From Pedobacter suwonensis (lineage in GTDB: Bacteria > Bacteroidota > Bacteroidia > Sphingobacteriales > Sphingobacteriaceae), in assembly GCF_900111825.1 (NCBI RefSeq), contig NZ_FOJM01000005.1:124001-188000 (forward strand): a stretch of 64,000 bases of DNA, written 5' to 3'. Under the pieces are notes generated by a model that was not told the origin of the DNA, did not search any database, and was given only the letters and a program-made list of their open reading frames with translations. Below, in pieces: positions 34,223 through 42,975 of this stretch. A program made the translations under genes and the position numbers. The number at the start of each line of letters is the position of its first letter. Position 1 is the stretch's first letter.

Positions 34223-34924
34223 ATGGGGAACTTAGAGGAGATAAAAGCAACACTGGAAGGCTTAAGTACAGTAGATAAACTGAAATTTTTGGCAACTGAA
34301 TACGCCGGGCGTATTATATTTTCAACCAGTTTTGGCTGGGAAGACCAGGCAATTACCCATTTAATTTTTGCCAATAATATTCCGATCAAGGTTTTTACTT
34401 TAGAAACCGGACGTTTGTTTCCGGAAACCTATTATGTTTGGAACCGTACCTTAGAAATTTATAATAAACCCATTCATGCCTATTATCCGCAGAACGGACT
34501 CTTAGAGGATATGGTCAACACAAAAGGCCCTAACAGTTTTTACGAATCGGTAGAGAATAGAAAAGAGTGCTGTTACATCCGTAAAATCGAACCCTTAAAA
34601 AGAGCATTGAAAGGTAATGATATCTGGATAACAGGGATCAGGGCCGATCAAAGTGCCAACCGCGAGGATATGCATGATTTGGAATGGGACGAAGGAAACC
34701 AATTGATCAAATTTCACCCTATTTTTGATTGGACTTTGGATGACGTAAAAACCTACATTAAAGAAAACAATATTGTGTACAATACTTTGCATGATAAGGG
34801 TTTTCCTAGTATAGGATGCGCACCCTGTACACGAGCAGTACAGCCCGGCGAAGATTTCAGGGCCGGTAGATGGTGGTGGGAAGACCAGAGCAAAAAAGAA
34901 TGCGGTTTACATGCCGCAGGCTGA
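34223..34924 (+). CDS. cysH: phosphoadenylyl/adenylyl-sulfate reductase, APS type
   Basis: The ATG at 34223 is chosen over the adjoining GTG (34220), both just after the previous stop. The 233-residue enzyme has the CC...C-x2-C cluster ligands (ECCYIRK ~116 and GCAPC ~199-202) that mark the 4Fe-4S APS-reductase form, and the catalytic cysteine in the C-terminal KKECGLH. It reduces APS to sulfite, which explains the absence of an APS kinase (cysC) gene in the cluster. It lies between the siroheme/permease fusion and cysD. Confidence 0.94.
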   Translation: MGNLEEIKATLEGLSTVDKLKFLATEYAGRIIFSTSFGWEDQAITHLIFANNIPIKVFTLETGRLFPETYYVWNRTLEIYNKPIHAYYPQNGLLEDMVNTKGPNSFYESVENRKECCYIRKIEPLKRALKGNDIWITGIRADQSANREDMHDLEWDEGNQLIKFHPIFDWTLDDVKTYIKENNIVYNTLHDKGFPSIGCAPCTRAVQPGEDFRAGRWWWEDQSKKECGLHAAG

Positions 34925-35057
34925 TGGAAGAAGTAAAATGGTAGATATGGAATGGAATTTAAGCCTTCCAACTTTTCGAACCTTCCGACAATTAACAACA
35001 ACAAATATAACTTTGAGTGTTTGGAACATTCAATATTTAAACATTCCAACAATTGAA

Positions 35058-35963
35058 ATGAGTACATATAATTTTGATTATTTAGATGAGCTGGAGGCCG
35101 AAGCCATTCACATCTTACGTGAAGTTGCAGGTCAGTTTGAAAAACCAGCCCTTTTGTTTTCAGGGGGGAAAGATTCGATTACTTTGGTTCGTTTGGCAGA
35201 AAAAGCTTTCCGTCCGGGTAAATTTCCTTTTCCGCTGGTACACATAGACACCGGTCATAATTTCGAAGAAACCATCACCTACCGTGATCAAATGATAGAA
35301 AGGATTGGTGAGAAACTTATTATTGGCTCTGTTCAGGAATCTATCGACCAGGGTAAAGTAGTAGAACAGACCGGTAAAAATGCCAGTAGAAATGCATTGC
35401 AAACCGTAACCTTGCTCGATACCATTGCCAAATACCAGTTCGATGCCTGTATTGGCGGTGCCCGTAGAGATGAAGAAAAAGCCAGGGCAAAGGAGCGTAT
35501 TTTCTCTGTCCGCGATGAGTTCGGACAGTGGGATCCGAAACGCCAGCGTCCCGAACTCTGGAACATTTACAACGGTAAAATCCATAAAGGCGAAAACATT
35601 CGTGTATTTCCGATCAGTAACTGGACAGAATTAGACGTCTGGAATTACATCCGCAGGGAGAAAATAGAACTTCCGAGCATTTATTTTTCGCACGAACGAG
35701 AGGTAATTACCAGGAATGGCCAGCTGATGGCCGCTTCGCCTTTTTTAAATATGGATGAGGAAGATGTGGTACAACGTAAACAGGTGCGTTTCCGTACGGT
35801 TGGCGATATGTCTTGCACCGCCGCAGTAGAATCAGACGCATTTTTGATCGACGATATTATTTCAGAAATCAGTGCCTCAAAAATTTCAGAGCGTGGTGCA
35901 CGTTTAGACGACAAGGTTTCTGAAGCCGCAATGGAAGACAGAAAAAAGGGAGGGTATTTTTAA
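35058..35963 (+). CDS. cysD: sulfate adenylyltransferase subunit 2
   Basis: The start is ATG 35058 (MSTYNFDYLDELEAEAIHILREVA); the frame is open further left to 34911 but runs through low-complexity spacer, which is not family-like. The 301-residue PP-loop protein carries SGGKDS at ~35-40 and forms APS from sulfate and ATP together with CysN. The 133-bp spacer before it includes the purine-rich then pyrimidine-rich sequence typical of this operon. Other family landmarks are GGARRDEEKARAKER and RFRTVGDM. Confidence 0.95.
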   Translation: MSTYNFDYLDELEAEAIHILREVAGQFEKPALLFSGGKDSITLVRLAEKAFRPGKFPFPLVHIDTGHNFEETITYRDQMIERIGEKLIIGSVQESIDQGKVVEQTGKNASRNALQTVTLLDTIAKYQFDACIGGARRDEEKARAKERIFSVRDEFGQWDPKRQRPELWNIYNGKIHKGENIRVFPISNWTELDVWNYIRREKIELPSIYFSHEREVITRNGQLMAASPFLNMDEEDVVQRKQVRFRTVGDMSCTAAVESDAFLIDDIISEISASKISERGARLDDKVSEAAMEDRKKGGYF

Positions 35964-36105
35964 AGGAGACGTGAGATTTTAGATGTGAGATTTGAGAATC
36001 TTGCATCTGTCTAATCTCATATTTATTATTTTTAAGGGTAGCGTGAGATCTGACAATCTTGCATCCGTCTCATATCTATTATCTCATATCTCAAATCTCA
36101 AAAAA
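35964..36105. repeat. low-complexity spacer between cysD and cysN
   Basis: 142 bp made of two related halves (gtgagat...aatcttgcatc...), each with a purine-rich arm (gagattttagatgtgagat) followed by a pyrimidine-rich arm (catctgtctaatctcat) that is its imperfect complement. It could fold into hairpins in the message. See the finding on intercistronic spacers. Confidence 0.6.
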
Positions 36106-37356
36106 ATGAACATATTAAAATTTTTCACAGCAGGCAGCGTAGATGATGGTAAAAGTACCTTAATTGGCCGTTTGTTATACGATACAGATTCTATTTTGGC
36201 TGATCAGTTAGAAGCTTTGCAGCGCTCCAACCGCAAAAATGACGATGGGACAATAGACTTAGCCATTTTAACTGATGGTTTAAGGGCAGAACGTGAGCAG
36301 GGTATTACCATTGATGTAGCCTATAAATATTTTCAGACAGAAAAGCGTAAATTTATCATTGCAGATACCCCGGGCCACATTCAGTATACCAGAAATATGG
36401 TTACCGGAGCTTCTACTGCTAACTTAGCCATCATCTTAATTGATGCCCGTAACGGTGTGGTAGAGCAGACTATCCGTCATTCGTATATCGTTTCTTTACT
36501 GGGCATTAAACATGTGGTGGTCTGCATCAACAAGATGGATATGGTGGATTATAGTGAAACCGTGTATAGTGCCATTGTTGAAAAATACAAAGTTTTGGCG
36601 CAGCGATTAAAGTTGGTTGATGTAACCTATATCCCCGTGAGCGCATTAAAAGGCGATAATGTAGTACAAACATCAGAAAATATGCAATGGTATGAAGGTG
36701 AAAGTTTGTTGCATTTTCTGGAAAAGGTAGATACCGACCACTTAGATCAATCTCAACTGGCGCGGATGCCAGTACAATGGGTAGTTCGTCCGCAAACAGC
36801 AGAGCTGCATGATTACCGGGGTTATGCTGGGCGTGTGTTAAGCGGAACTTTCAAATTAAATGATAAAGTTACGGTCCTTCCTTCAGGAGCAAGTTCTGTT
36901 GTAGAGAAGATTGAGTTTTTTGATGAAGAACTTGATGCTGCACACGCTGGTCAATCGGTTATCATTCACTTAAAAGACGATGTCGACATTAGTCGTGGTG
37001 ATACCATTGTAAATGCATCGGCTTTGCCACAGGAAACAAAACTGATTGAAGCAGATCTTTGCTGGATGGATACGCGTGCCCTTGATACTTCCATCATGTA
37101 TAATATTCAACATAATAGCAAGGTTACCAAATGTAAAATCAGCGAAATTCTACATAAAGTAGATATCAATACTTTAGAAAAGCATGCTGCAGAAGAATTT
37201 AAACTGAATGATATTGGCCGTGTAATTGTGAAAACCGCTGATGCGCTGGCTTTTGATTTATATGATGATAACCGGGCAAATGGTTCTGCTATTTTAGTTG
37301 ATACCCGGACCAATTTAACCGTTGGCGCACTCATGTTTAGGGCGGCAGTGGAGTAG
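36106..37356 (+). CDS. cysN: sulfate adenylyltransferase subunit 1 (GTPase)
   Basis: The start is ATG 36106 (MNILKFFTAGSVDDGKST); the frame to 35992 reads through a spacer of gagatatgaga-type repeats. The 416-residue EF-Tu-like GTPase has G1 GSVDDGKST (~10-18), DTPGH (87-91) and NKMD (~143-146), followed by the two beta-barrel domains. GTP hydrolysis drives APS synthesis by CysD. There is no fused APS kinase domain, in line with an APS-reductase route. It is the last gene of the sulfate operon. Confidence 0.95.
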   Translation: MNILKFFTAGSVDDGKSTLIGRLLYDTDSILADQLEALQRSNRKNDDGTIDLAILTDGLRAEREQGITIDVAYKYFQTEKRKFIIADTPGHIQYTRNMVTGASTANLAIILIDARNGVVEQTIRHSYIVSLLGIKHVVVCINKMDMVDYSETVYSAIVEKYKVLAQRLKLVDVTYIPVSALKGDNVVQTSENMQWYEGESLLHFLEKVDTDHLDQSQLARMPVQWVVRPQTAELHDYRGYAGRVLSGTFKLNDKVTVLPSGASSVVEKIEFFDEELDAAHAGQSVIIHLKDDVDISRGDTIVNASALPQETKLIEADLCWMDTRALDTSIMYNIQHNSKVTKCKISEILHKVDINTLEKHAAEEFKLNDIGRVIVKTADALAFDLYDDNRANGSAILVDTRTNLTVGALMFRAAVE

Positions 37357-37764
37357 GCGGTAAGATGGAAGATGTTGGATGGAAGATTTGAAATAGCCAA
37401 TAAGCAATTTTCAATGATCAATAATGGATAGTGTTGTAGGGTACGGCTAAAATCTTGATATTCTTAACGCATTAATGATGGAAGAATGGACGATGTGAAA
37501 TGTAAGATGGAAAATAAAAATTAATAAATCGCTAAATCAGTTACTGATCCTAAAATCTCGTAATCCAGAAAACCTTAGCGTGGAGAACCACAACCAAATA
37601 TAATAGTGAAAGCTTTAGATTATTCTAATGCGAAAGCAATTTCAGCGGGGCACCAAATGGTGCCCCGTTTTTCTTTACAGGTTTTTTGTATATTTAACTT
37701 ATGGAAACGATTCAGATTTTTCATCTCGTTATTACAATATAAACGGAAACCCAAATTCCAAAAC
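37357..37764. other. 408-bp gap after cysN with an intrinsic terminator
   Basis: It starts with a purine-rich spacer (gtaagatggaagatgttgg..., 37357-37400). No gene is supported until the lipoprotein at 37765. A strong terminator lies at 37646-37676, as its own entry; it probably ends the sulfur operon or an unseen small RNA in 37440-37640. Confidence 0.55.
37646..37676 (+). terminator. intrinsic terminator, 9-bp perfect stem
   Basis: CGGGGCACC, an AAAT loop, GGTGCCCCG, then TTTTTCTTT. This is a textbook rho-independent terminator on the plus strand. It lies about 290 bp after the cysN stop. Confidence 0.85.
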
Positions 37765-38229
37765 ATGAAAAAAAATCTCTTGTATTTCGCTTTAGCGGCT
37801 ATGCCCTTCGTTTTTGCCTGTAACCAATCTCAGAAAAAGACTGATACTGCAAAAAAAGATTCGGTAGTCAATCAAACCTGTTATGCCGCTTTCTTCGAAA
37901 AAGACAGTGCTGCTATGATTGTAAAAACAATGGCATCTGGCAAAATAACCGGTTCACTTTTGGTAAAATATGCTGACAAGCCTGAAAATAACGGCAAAAT
38001 AAGTGGAAAATTTAACGGCGATACTTTACTGGTTGATTATCGGTTTAATACAGGTAAAGATACCACAAAGGCATTTACCAACCCACTGGCTTTTTTAAAG
38101 AAAGATGGTAAACTCATTATGGGAGTTGCACAGATTGAAACCACGCTGGGAAGATCCTATTTTGTAAAAGGAAAGCCCATTAATTACGAAGCCGGGAAAT
38201 TTACTTTTTCAGAGGTGGATTGTAAATAA
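37765..38229 (+). CDS. putative lipoprotein
   Basis: The start is ATG 37765 (MKKNLLYFALAAMPFVFACNQ), where a lipoprotein signal peptide begins and a lipobox (FVFA|C) is at ~15-19; an in-frame upstream extension to 37606 overlaps the terminator and is rejected. The mature ~135 residues are polar and beta-rich (ITGSLLVKYADKPENNGKISGKFNGDTLLVDYRF), a form common in uncharacterised Bacteroidota lipoproteins. No function is known. Confidence 0.75.
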   Translation: MKKNLLYFALAAMPFVFACNQSQKKTDTAKKDSVVNQTCYAAFFEKDSAAMIVKTMASGKITGSLLVKYADKPENNGKISGKFNGDTLLVDYRFNTGKDTTKAFTNPLAFLKKDGKLIMGVAQIETTLGRSYFVKGKPINYEAGKFTFSEVDCK

Positions 38230-38624
38230 ACGCTTGATCTTACATCCTGAGGGATAATTAGTTTGTCATTGCTCCAAAGACGCTGGTCTTAGCGTCTCGC
38301 TAAGACCTTGTTCAATTTTTTTGCCACGGAGGCGTAAAAGCACGAAGATATTTTCTAACGCTATCCGTCACCCTGAATTTATTTCAGGGTCTATCATATC
38401 TCCCGTTTTTCTGTCGCTCCGGTTCAGATACACAAATGAAGTTTGCCCTAATGTATCGATTATAGTTTATTTTTGCCACTGATGCAGAGAAAGCACGGAG
38501 ATTTTTTTCGCTTGTTAGGCTCCATTTGCGGTACTATCATTTCGGGCGATAGTTATAAGATCGAGTGGTAGCTATACAGATATCCTTCAATTTGTTCTGA
38601 ACGACAGTTATAAAATTATTTTAA
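38230..38624. other. gene-free region before the second cobA
   Basis: About 395 bp with no ORF. It holds a perfect hairpin, GGTCTTAGC-GTCTC-GCTAAGACC (38285-38307), and fragments of dispersed repeats (caccctgaatttatttcagggt, ~38370-38392). The conserved promoter box (38625-38662) starts at its right end. Confidence 0.5.
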
Positions 38625-38662
38625 AATAAATTACTACAATTTCTATAGACTTTATATATTTG
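38625..38662 (+). promoter_or_regulatory. 38-bp conserved promoter box (site B)
   Basis: 35 of 38 bases agree with site A (29577-29614), including the -7 box TATATTTG at 38655-38662. Downstream, the sequences again agree (cataaa..tttcagt..atg), so that the leader-peptide ATG at site A corresponds to the cobA2 ATG at 38702. A duplication of the promoter region is the simplest explanation. Confidence 0.7.
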
Positions 38663-38701
38663 TATTGTTAACGAATGGATAATGGACATAAACTTTCAGT
38701 T

Positions 38702-39496
38702 ATGATTTTGAATAAAGTAGAAAAAGCGAACATTGAACCAAAAATTACATTAATAGGTGCTGGTCCTGGTGACCCGGATTTATTTAGTTTAAAAGGGGTT
38801 AAGGCATTAAAAACAGCTGATGTTGTTTTGTATGATGCAAATGTAAACGAAGCTTTATTGTGTCATGCACCAGATGGTATCCCTAAAGTTTATGTAGGCA
38901 AACGTTCTGATGATGAATCATTTTCTCAGGACGCAGTAAACAGGCTCATCATTGACTATGCTTTAAATTATGGTCATGTTGTACGTTTAAAAAGCGGCGA
39001 CCCGTTTTTCTTTGCAAAAGGGTATGAAGAAATAGATGCAGCAGAATCTTATAGTATCCCTACTGAAATCATTCCTGGGATTTCGAGTGCCACAGGTGTG
39101 CCAAGTTTGCAAAAAATCCCTATGATTTATAAGGACATGAGCGAAAGTTTTTGGGCAGTAACTGGAACCAATTCTAAAGGTGAAATTTCGGAGGATTTGT
39201 ACATAGCTGCAAAAACGAAAGCTACGATAGTTGTTTTAAACGGCATTGAAAAAGTAAAAGAGATTGCAGCCATTTTTCAGGCAGAAAGTAAAAATCTGTT
39301 GCCAGTTGCCGTTATCCAAAATGGTTCCACACCTGACGAAAAGATTGTGGTAGGTATAGTTGAAACCATTGCTGAGATTGTGGAAGATAAAAGAATAACG
39401 GCCCCGGCTCTATTGGTTTTTGGCGATGTGGTTTCATTACACCCTCAATTTCAACCCATCCGCGATTTCTACGAAATTATCGCTGAAGAGTACTAG
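38702..39496 (+). CDS. diverged SUMT-like methyltransferase, second copy
   Basis: The start is ATG 38702 (MILNKVEKANIEPK), which aligns with the leader ATG of site A; ATG 38675 is an alternative only ~13 bp after the -7 box. The 264-residue protein is clearly homologous to the cobA product, and its GAGPGDPD motif is kept. Key conserved positions have changed: GGDPFVFGRG has become SGDPFFFAKG, and THRG has become IYKD. So the SAM pocket is probably kept, but uroporphyrinogen methylation is doubtful. It carries the same promoter as the sulfur operon and may be a diverged or decaying copy, or a new activity. Confidence 0.85.
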   Translation: MILNKVEKANIEPKITLIGAGPGDPDLFSLKGVKALKTADVVLYDANVNEALLCHAPDGIPKVYVGKRSDDESFSQDAVNRLIIDYALNYGHVVRLKSGDPFFFAKGYEEIDAAESYSIPTEIIPGISSATGVPSLQKIPMIYKDMSESFWAVTGTNSKGEISEDLYIAAKTKATIVVLNGIEKVKEIAAIFQAESKNLLPVAVIQNGSTPDEKIVVGIVETIAEIVEDKRITAPALLVFGDVVSLHPQFQPIRDFYEIIAEEY

Positions 39497-39530
39497 ATAT
39501 TTTTAAGAAATATATTTGTTTTGTTGTTAA

Positions 39531-39560
39531 AAACCGCTTATGGATTTAAGCGGTTTTTTT
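39531..39560 (+). terminator. intrinsic terminator after second cobA
   Basis: AAACCGCTTA, a TGGATT loop, TAAGCGGTTT and then TTTT. It is a 10-bp perfect stem with a T-run, 34 bp after the stop at 39496. Confidence 0.85.
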
Positions 39561-40111
39561 ATGTTTGCATTTTCATATTATATGATGTGGCTTCACGCTC
39601 AAATTATTTCAGGATCTCTGGCGTAAATAGCTGTTTTGAAAAATCTCCGCGTTTATCTGCGAAATCAGCGGGAAGTTATCAGCCACTTGTTCCCGCAGAA
39701 TTAAAAAGATCACCGCTGAAAAGTCTAAATTAAAACCATGCGAACAGAGTGTAAGATTTCATCGTTCCGCATTGCTCCAATTTAGAACTCAACAGAAAAT
39801 TGTTCCCAATACCACATTTCCAGCGTTTGACGGGAAACCAACTTTGTTTATAAGCCTGATTGTAGCGGTAAGCCCGGAACGCAGTGAGGACTTATAGCGG
39901 AAAGCAGGGCTGCAGGCCGCCACAGAAAACAGAACATTCACTTTCAAAAAAACACAGAAGTAAATTTATATGAATTAGATCTCTCCGTTACGCTTTGCTC
40001 CAGTCGAGATGACGATATTTGATAGAATAATCAACTAAAAATATAATTTTCATTATTTGCAAAACTCAAAACAATTAGTAACTTACTTCAGTTATCTACT
40101 GCAAATATTTG
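39561..40111. other. 550-bp region without a gene
   Basis: I see no gene. It contains dispersed repeat fragments: gcgtttatctgcgaaatcagc (~39650), a block with cccggaacgcagtgaggactt (~39870-39895), and a half-copy of the 7.4-kb palindrome (agatctctccgttacgctttg..., ~39978-40015). It ends in an AT-rich stretch that must carry the glgA promoter. Confidence 0.5.
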
Positions 40112-41524
40112 ATGGAAATTATACATATAAGTGCCGAGTGTTACCCAGTTGCAAAGGTTGGTGGTTTAGCCGATGTAGTAGGGGCCTTACCAAAATACCA
40201 GAATAAACTAGGCCATATTGCCAAAGTGGTTGTGCCTGCTTACGATACCAAATTTATCCGCGAAAGTGAATTTGAGGTCACTTATGATGCCTGGGCAAAT
40301 TACGGGAATAACCACTTTCAGTACCGTATTCTAAAAGAAAAAACCAATAAACTGGGTTTCGACTTATATATTGTCCATATACAGGGCTTAACAGACCGCC
40401 CAAATGTATATGGTTACGGCGACGATACGGAAAGATTTATGGCTTTTCAGATTGCTACCCTCGATTGGATGGTGCAATGGGAGCATCGCCCGGACGTAAT
40501 ACATTGTCATGATCACCATACAGGATTGATTCCTTTTATGGTTTCAAATTGCATAAAATATAAGCCTATAAGCATTGTGCCTACGGTGCTAACCATTCAT
40601 AACGCCCAATATCAGGGCCAGTTTGGATGGGATAAATTGTACTATTTACCCGCATTCGATTTATGGAAAGGTGGTTTACTGGGCTGGGATGATGCCATAA
40701 ATCCCCTTGCTTCTGCTATTAAATGTGCCTGGAAGGTAACTACGGTTTCGCCAACTTACCTGGAAGAAATGATGGGCAATGCGCGCGGACTGGAAAGTTT
40801 GTTACGACAGGAACGTTGGAAATCAGTTGGGATATTAAATGGAATTGATAACGAAGTATGGAATCCTGAAACAGACCCCATGCTGAATAAGGGTTATACT
40901 ATAAAAACTGTAGAAGCTGGGAAATTGGCAAACAAAAAAGCACTTTGCGATGTTTTTCAATTAGATTCATCTAAGCCCCTGTTTACTTTTATAGGAAGAT
41001 TGGTTGACGAAAAAGGTGCCGATATTTTACCGGACATTTTTTATACCGCTTTGCAACAGCATGGCGACAACATCAATATTTTGGTTTTAGGCTCGGGAGA
41101 TAGTTGGGTGGAAGGAAGGTTAAACCAGTTGAAGGATTTCTTCGGAGGCAGATACAATGCTTATATCGGTTATAATGAACAGGTTTCGCATCAAATATAT
41201 GCAGGTGCGGATTTTCTGATCATGCCATCAAGAGTGGAGCCTTGTGGACTGAACCAGCTTTATGCCTTACGCTACGGAACGGTTCCGATTGTGCGTAGGG
41301 TTGGAGGGCTGAGAGATACTGTGATCGATATTGGCGACAATGGTTTCGGGATCTGCCATGACCAAACGAGTATTTGGGATGTTACACATTCTATTAACCG
41401 TGCAGTTGGATTTTACAATGATAAAAAAGCCTTTAAAGCTGTAAGAAAAACCATGATGAAAATTGATCATTCATGGGATAGGGCAGCCTTGAATTATATA
41501 GAATTATACCAAAATTTAAAATAA
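40112..41524 (+). CDS. glgA: glycogen synthase
   Basis: The ATG at 40112 is preferred to the adjoining TTG (40109). The 470-residue GT5 enzyme transfers glucose from ADP-glucose to growing alpha-1,4-glucan. The ADP-glucose loop KVGGLADV is at ~15-22, and the C-terminal signature is PSRVEPCGLNQLYALRYGTVP (~371-391). It is followed 8 bp later by glgC, making a glycogen synthesis operon. Confidence 0.95.
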   Translation: MEIIHISAECYPVAKVGGLADVVGALPKYQNKLGHIAKVVVPAYDTKFIRESEFEVTYDAWANYGNNHFQYRILKEKTNKLGFDLYIVHIQGLTDRPNVYGYGDDTERFMAFQIATLDWMVQWEHRPDVIHCHDHHTGLIPFMVSNCIKYKPISIVPTVLTIHNAQYQGQFGWDKLYYLPAFDLWKGGLLGWDDAINPLASAIKCAWKVTTVSPTYLEEMMGNARGLESLLRQERWKSVGILNGIDNEVWNPETDPMLNKGYTIKTVEAGKLANKKALCDVFQLDSSKPLFTFIGRLVDEKGADILPDIFYTALQQHGDNINILVLGSGDSWVEGRLNQLKDFFGGRYNAYIGYNEQVSHQIYAGADFLIMPSRVEPCGLNQLYALRYGTVPIVRRVGGLRDTVIDIGDNGFGICHDQTSIWDVTHSINRAVGFYNDKKAFKAVRKTMMKIDHSWDRAALNYIELYQNLK

Positions 41525-41532
41525 GCTTAAGC

Positions 41533-42801
41533 ATGACTGACAAAGTTTTAGGCGTTATCCTTGGCGGTGGCCAGGGCTCTAGATTATCGCCACTAACACA
41601 AACACGTTCTAAACCGGCAGTTCCGATAGCTGGTAAATACCGTTTGGTAGACATTCCAATCTCGAACTGCCTCAATTCGGGTATCCACCGTATGTTTGTG
41701 TTAACCCAGTTTAATTCGGCATCCCTAAACAAACACATTAAAAATACCTATCACTTTAGTCACTTCAGTACGGCTTTTGTTGATATCTTAGCTGCCGAGC
41801 AAACGGTGCAAAACTCTGGCTGGTTCCAGGGTACTGCAGATGCTGTCCGTCAGTGTATGCATCACATCGTTTCTCATGAATTTGATTATATTTTAATCCT
41901 TTCGGGTGATCAACTTTACCAGATGGATTTTAAAGATATGATTGAGAAACATATCGAAGCTGCTGCAGAAATTACCATCGCTACCATTCCGGTAACGGCA
42001 AAAGATGCAACTGATTTTGGTATTTTAAAGGCTGATGAGGAAAACATGATTACTTCTTTCATCGAGAAACCTAAAACCGGATTAGAGGATTGGGTTTCTG
42101 ATACGGGGGAAGAAATGCAATCGGAAGGGCGCAACTTTCTGGCATCGATGGGGATCTACGTTTTTAACCGCGATTACCTGATCAATATCTTAAACGAAAA
42201 CGAAGAGGAAAAGGATTTTGGTAAAGAAATTTTGCCTAGAGCTATTAGGGAAAGCAGGGTTTTAAGCTTCCAATATGAGGGTTATTGGACCGATATCGGT
42301 AACATTTCATCTTTCTTTGAAGCCAATTTAGGACTGACAGATGAAATACCGAAGTTTAATATGTTCGATAGCAACCATGCTATTTTTACCAGGGCAAGGA
42401 TGTTGCCACCTTCGAAAATTTCGGGTACCACTTTAGATAAAACCATTATTGCTGAAGGCTGTATTATTCAGGCCAGCAAGGTAGAACATGCTGTTTTAGG
42501 GATCAGGTCGAGAATAGGAAAGGATACGGTGATTACCAATGCCTATATTATGGGTAGCGATAGGTACCAGACTTTAGAAGAGATACAGGAAGAAAACAGT
42601 AAGGGAAATTCTTTGATTGGAATAGGCGATCGTTGCTTCATCAATAACGCCATCATTGATAAAAATTGTCGTATTGGTAACGATGTTAAAATTAATGGCG
42701 GCGATCATTTGGAAGATGGCGATTTTGAGCTTTATGCTGTAAAAGATGGTATAGTGGTTATTAAAAAAGGTGCTGTTGTACCAAGTGGTACAGTAATTTA
42801 A
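41533..42801 (+). CDS. glgC: glucose-1-phosphate adenylyltransferase
   Basis: A 422-residue enzyme that makes ADP-glucose from glucose-1-phosphate and ATP, the step before GlgA. The N-terminal nucleotidyl transferase motif GVILGGGQGSRLSPLT (~6-21) and SKPAVPIAGKYRLVDIPISN are standard; the C-terminal ~110 residues are the left-handed beta-helix. It begins 8 bp after glgA. The last segment VIKKGAVVPSGTVI is typical for the family. Confidence 0.95.
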   Translation: MTDKVLGVILGGGQGSRLSPLTQTRSKPAVPIAGKYRLVDIPISNCLNSGIHRMFVLTQFNSASLNKHIKNTYHFSHFSTAFVDILAAEQTVQNSGWFQGTADAVRQCMHHIVSHEFDYILILSGDQLYQMDFKDMIEKHIEAAAEITIATIPVTAKDATDFGILKADEENMITSFIEKPKTGLEDWVSDTGEEMQSEGRNFLASMGIYVFNRDYLINILNENEEEKDFGKEILPRAIRESRVLSFQYEGYWTDIGNISSFFEANLGLTDEIPKFNMFDSNHAIFTRARMLPPSKISGTTLDKTIIAEGCIIQASKVEHAVLGIRSRIGKDTVITNAYIMGSDRYQTLEEIQEENSKGNSLIGIGDRCFINNAIIDKNCRIGNDVKINGGDHLEDGDFELYAVKDGIVVIKKGAVVPSGTVI

Positions 42802-42805
42802 GATA

Positions 42806-42875
42806 TATTGTCATTCTGAGCGAAGCGAAGAATCTTTCAAGACCTTACAGATTTCAAAAATCTGTGAGGTCTTTT
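42806..42875. terminator. REP-like repeat and intrinsic terminator after glgC
   Basis: A short REP-like half (tcattctgagcgaagcgaag, 42811-42830) precedes a long hairpin, AGACCTTACAGATTT against AAATCTGTGAGGTCT (42840-42871), followed by TTTT. It separates glgC from the GH15 gene. Confidence 0.75.
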
Positions 42876-42975
42876 CCGTTTATTCCAGCGAAAACCCTGG
42901 ATATATCAGGTCTTTTTATCTTTCTACCCAACATTTTCCCGGTAAGCTTGTTAGTAAATAAACAAAAAATAGTTT

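Noticed and set aside
34911-35057. N-terminal extension of cysD
   Set aside because: The frame runs through a low-complexity spacer; homologous start MSTYNFDYLD at 35058 is typical.
35992-36105. N-terminal extension of cysN
   Set aside because: It reads through repetitive spacer; the G1 motif begins right after ATG 36106, as in other CysN proteins.
37606-37764. Upstream extension of the lipoprotein gene
   Set aside because: It overlaps a perfect intrinsic terminator and would put 53 residues before the signal peptide.
38702-39496. Second cobA as a plain pseudogene
   Set aside because: The frame is intact and full length, and the SAM-binding motif and promoter are kept, so decay is not shown.
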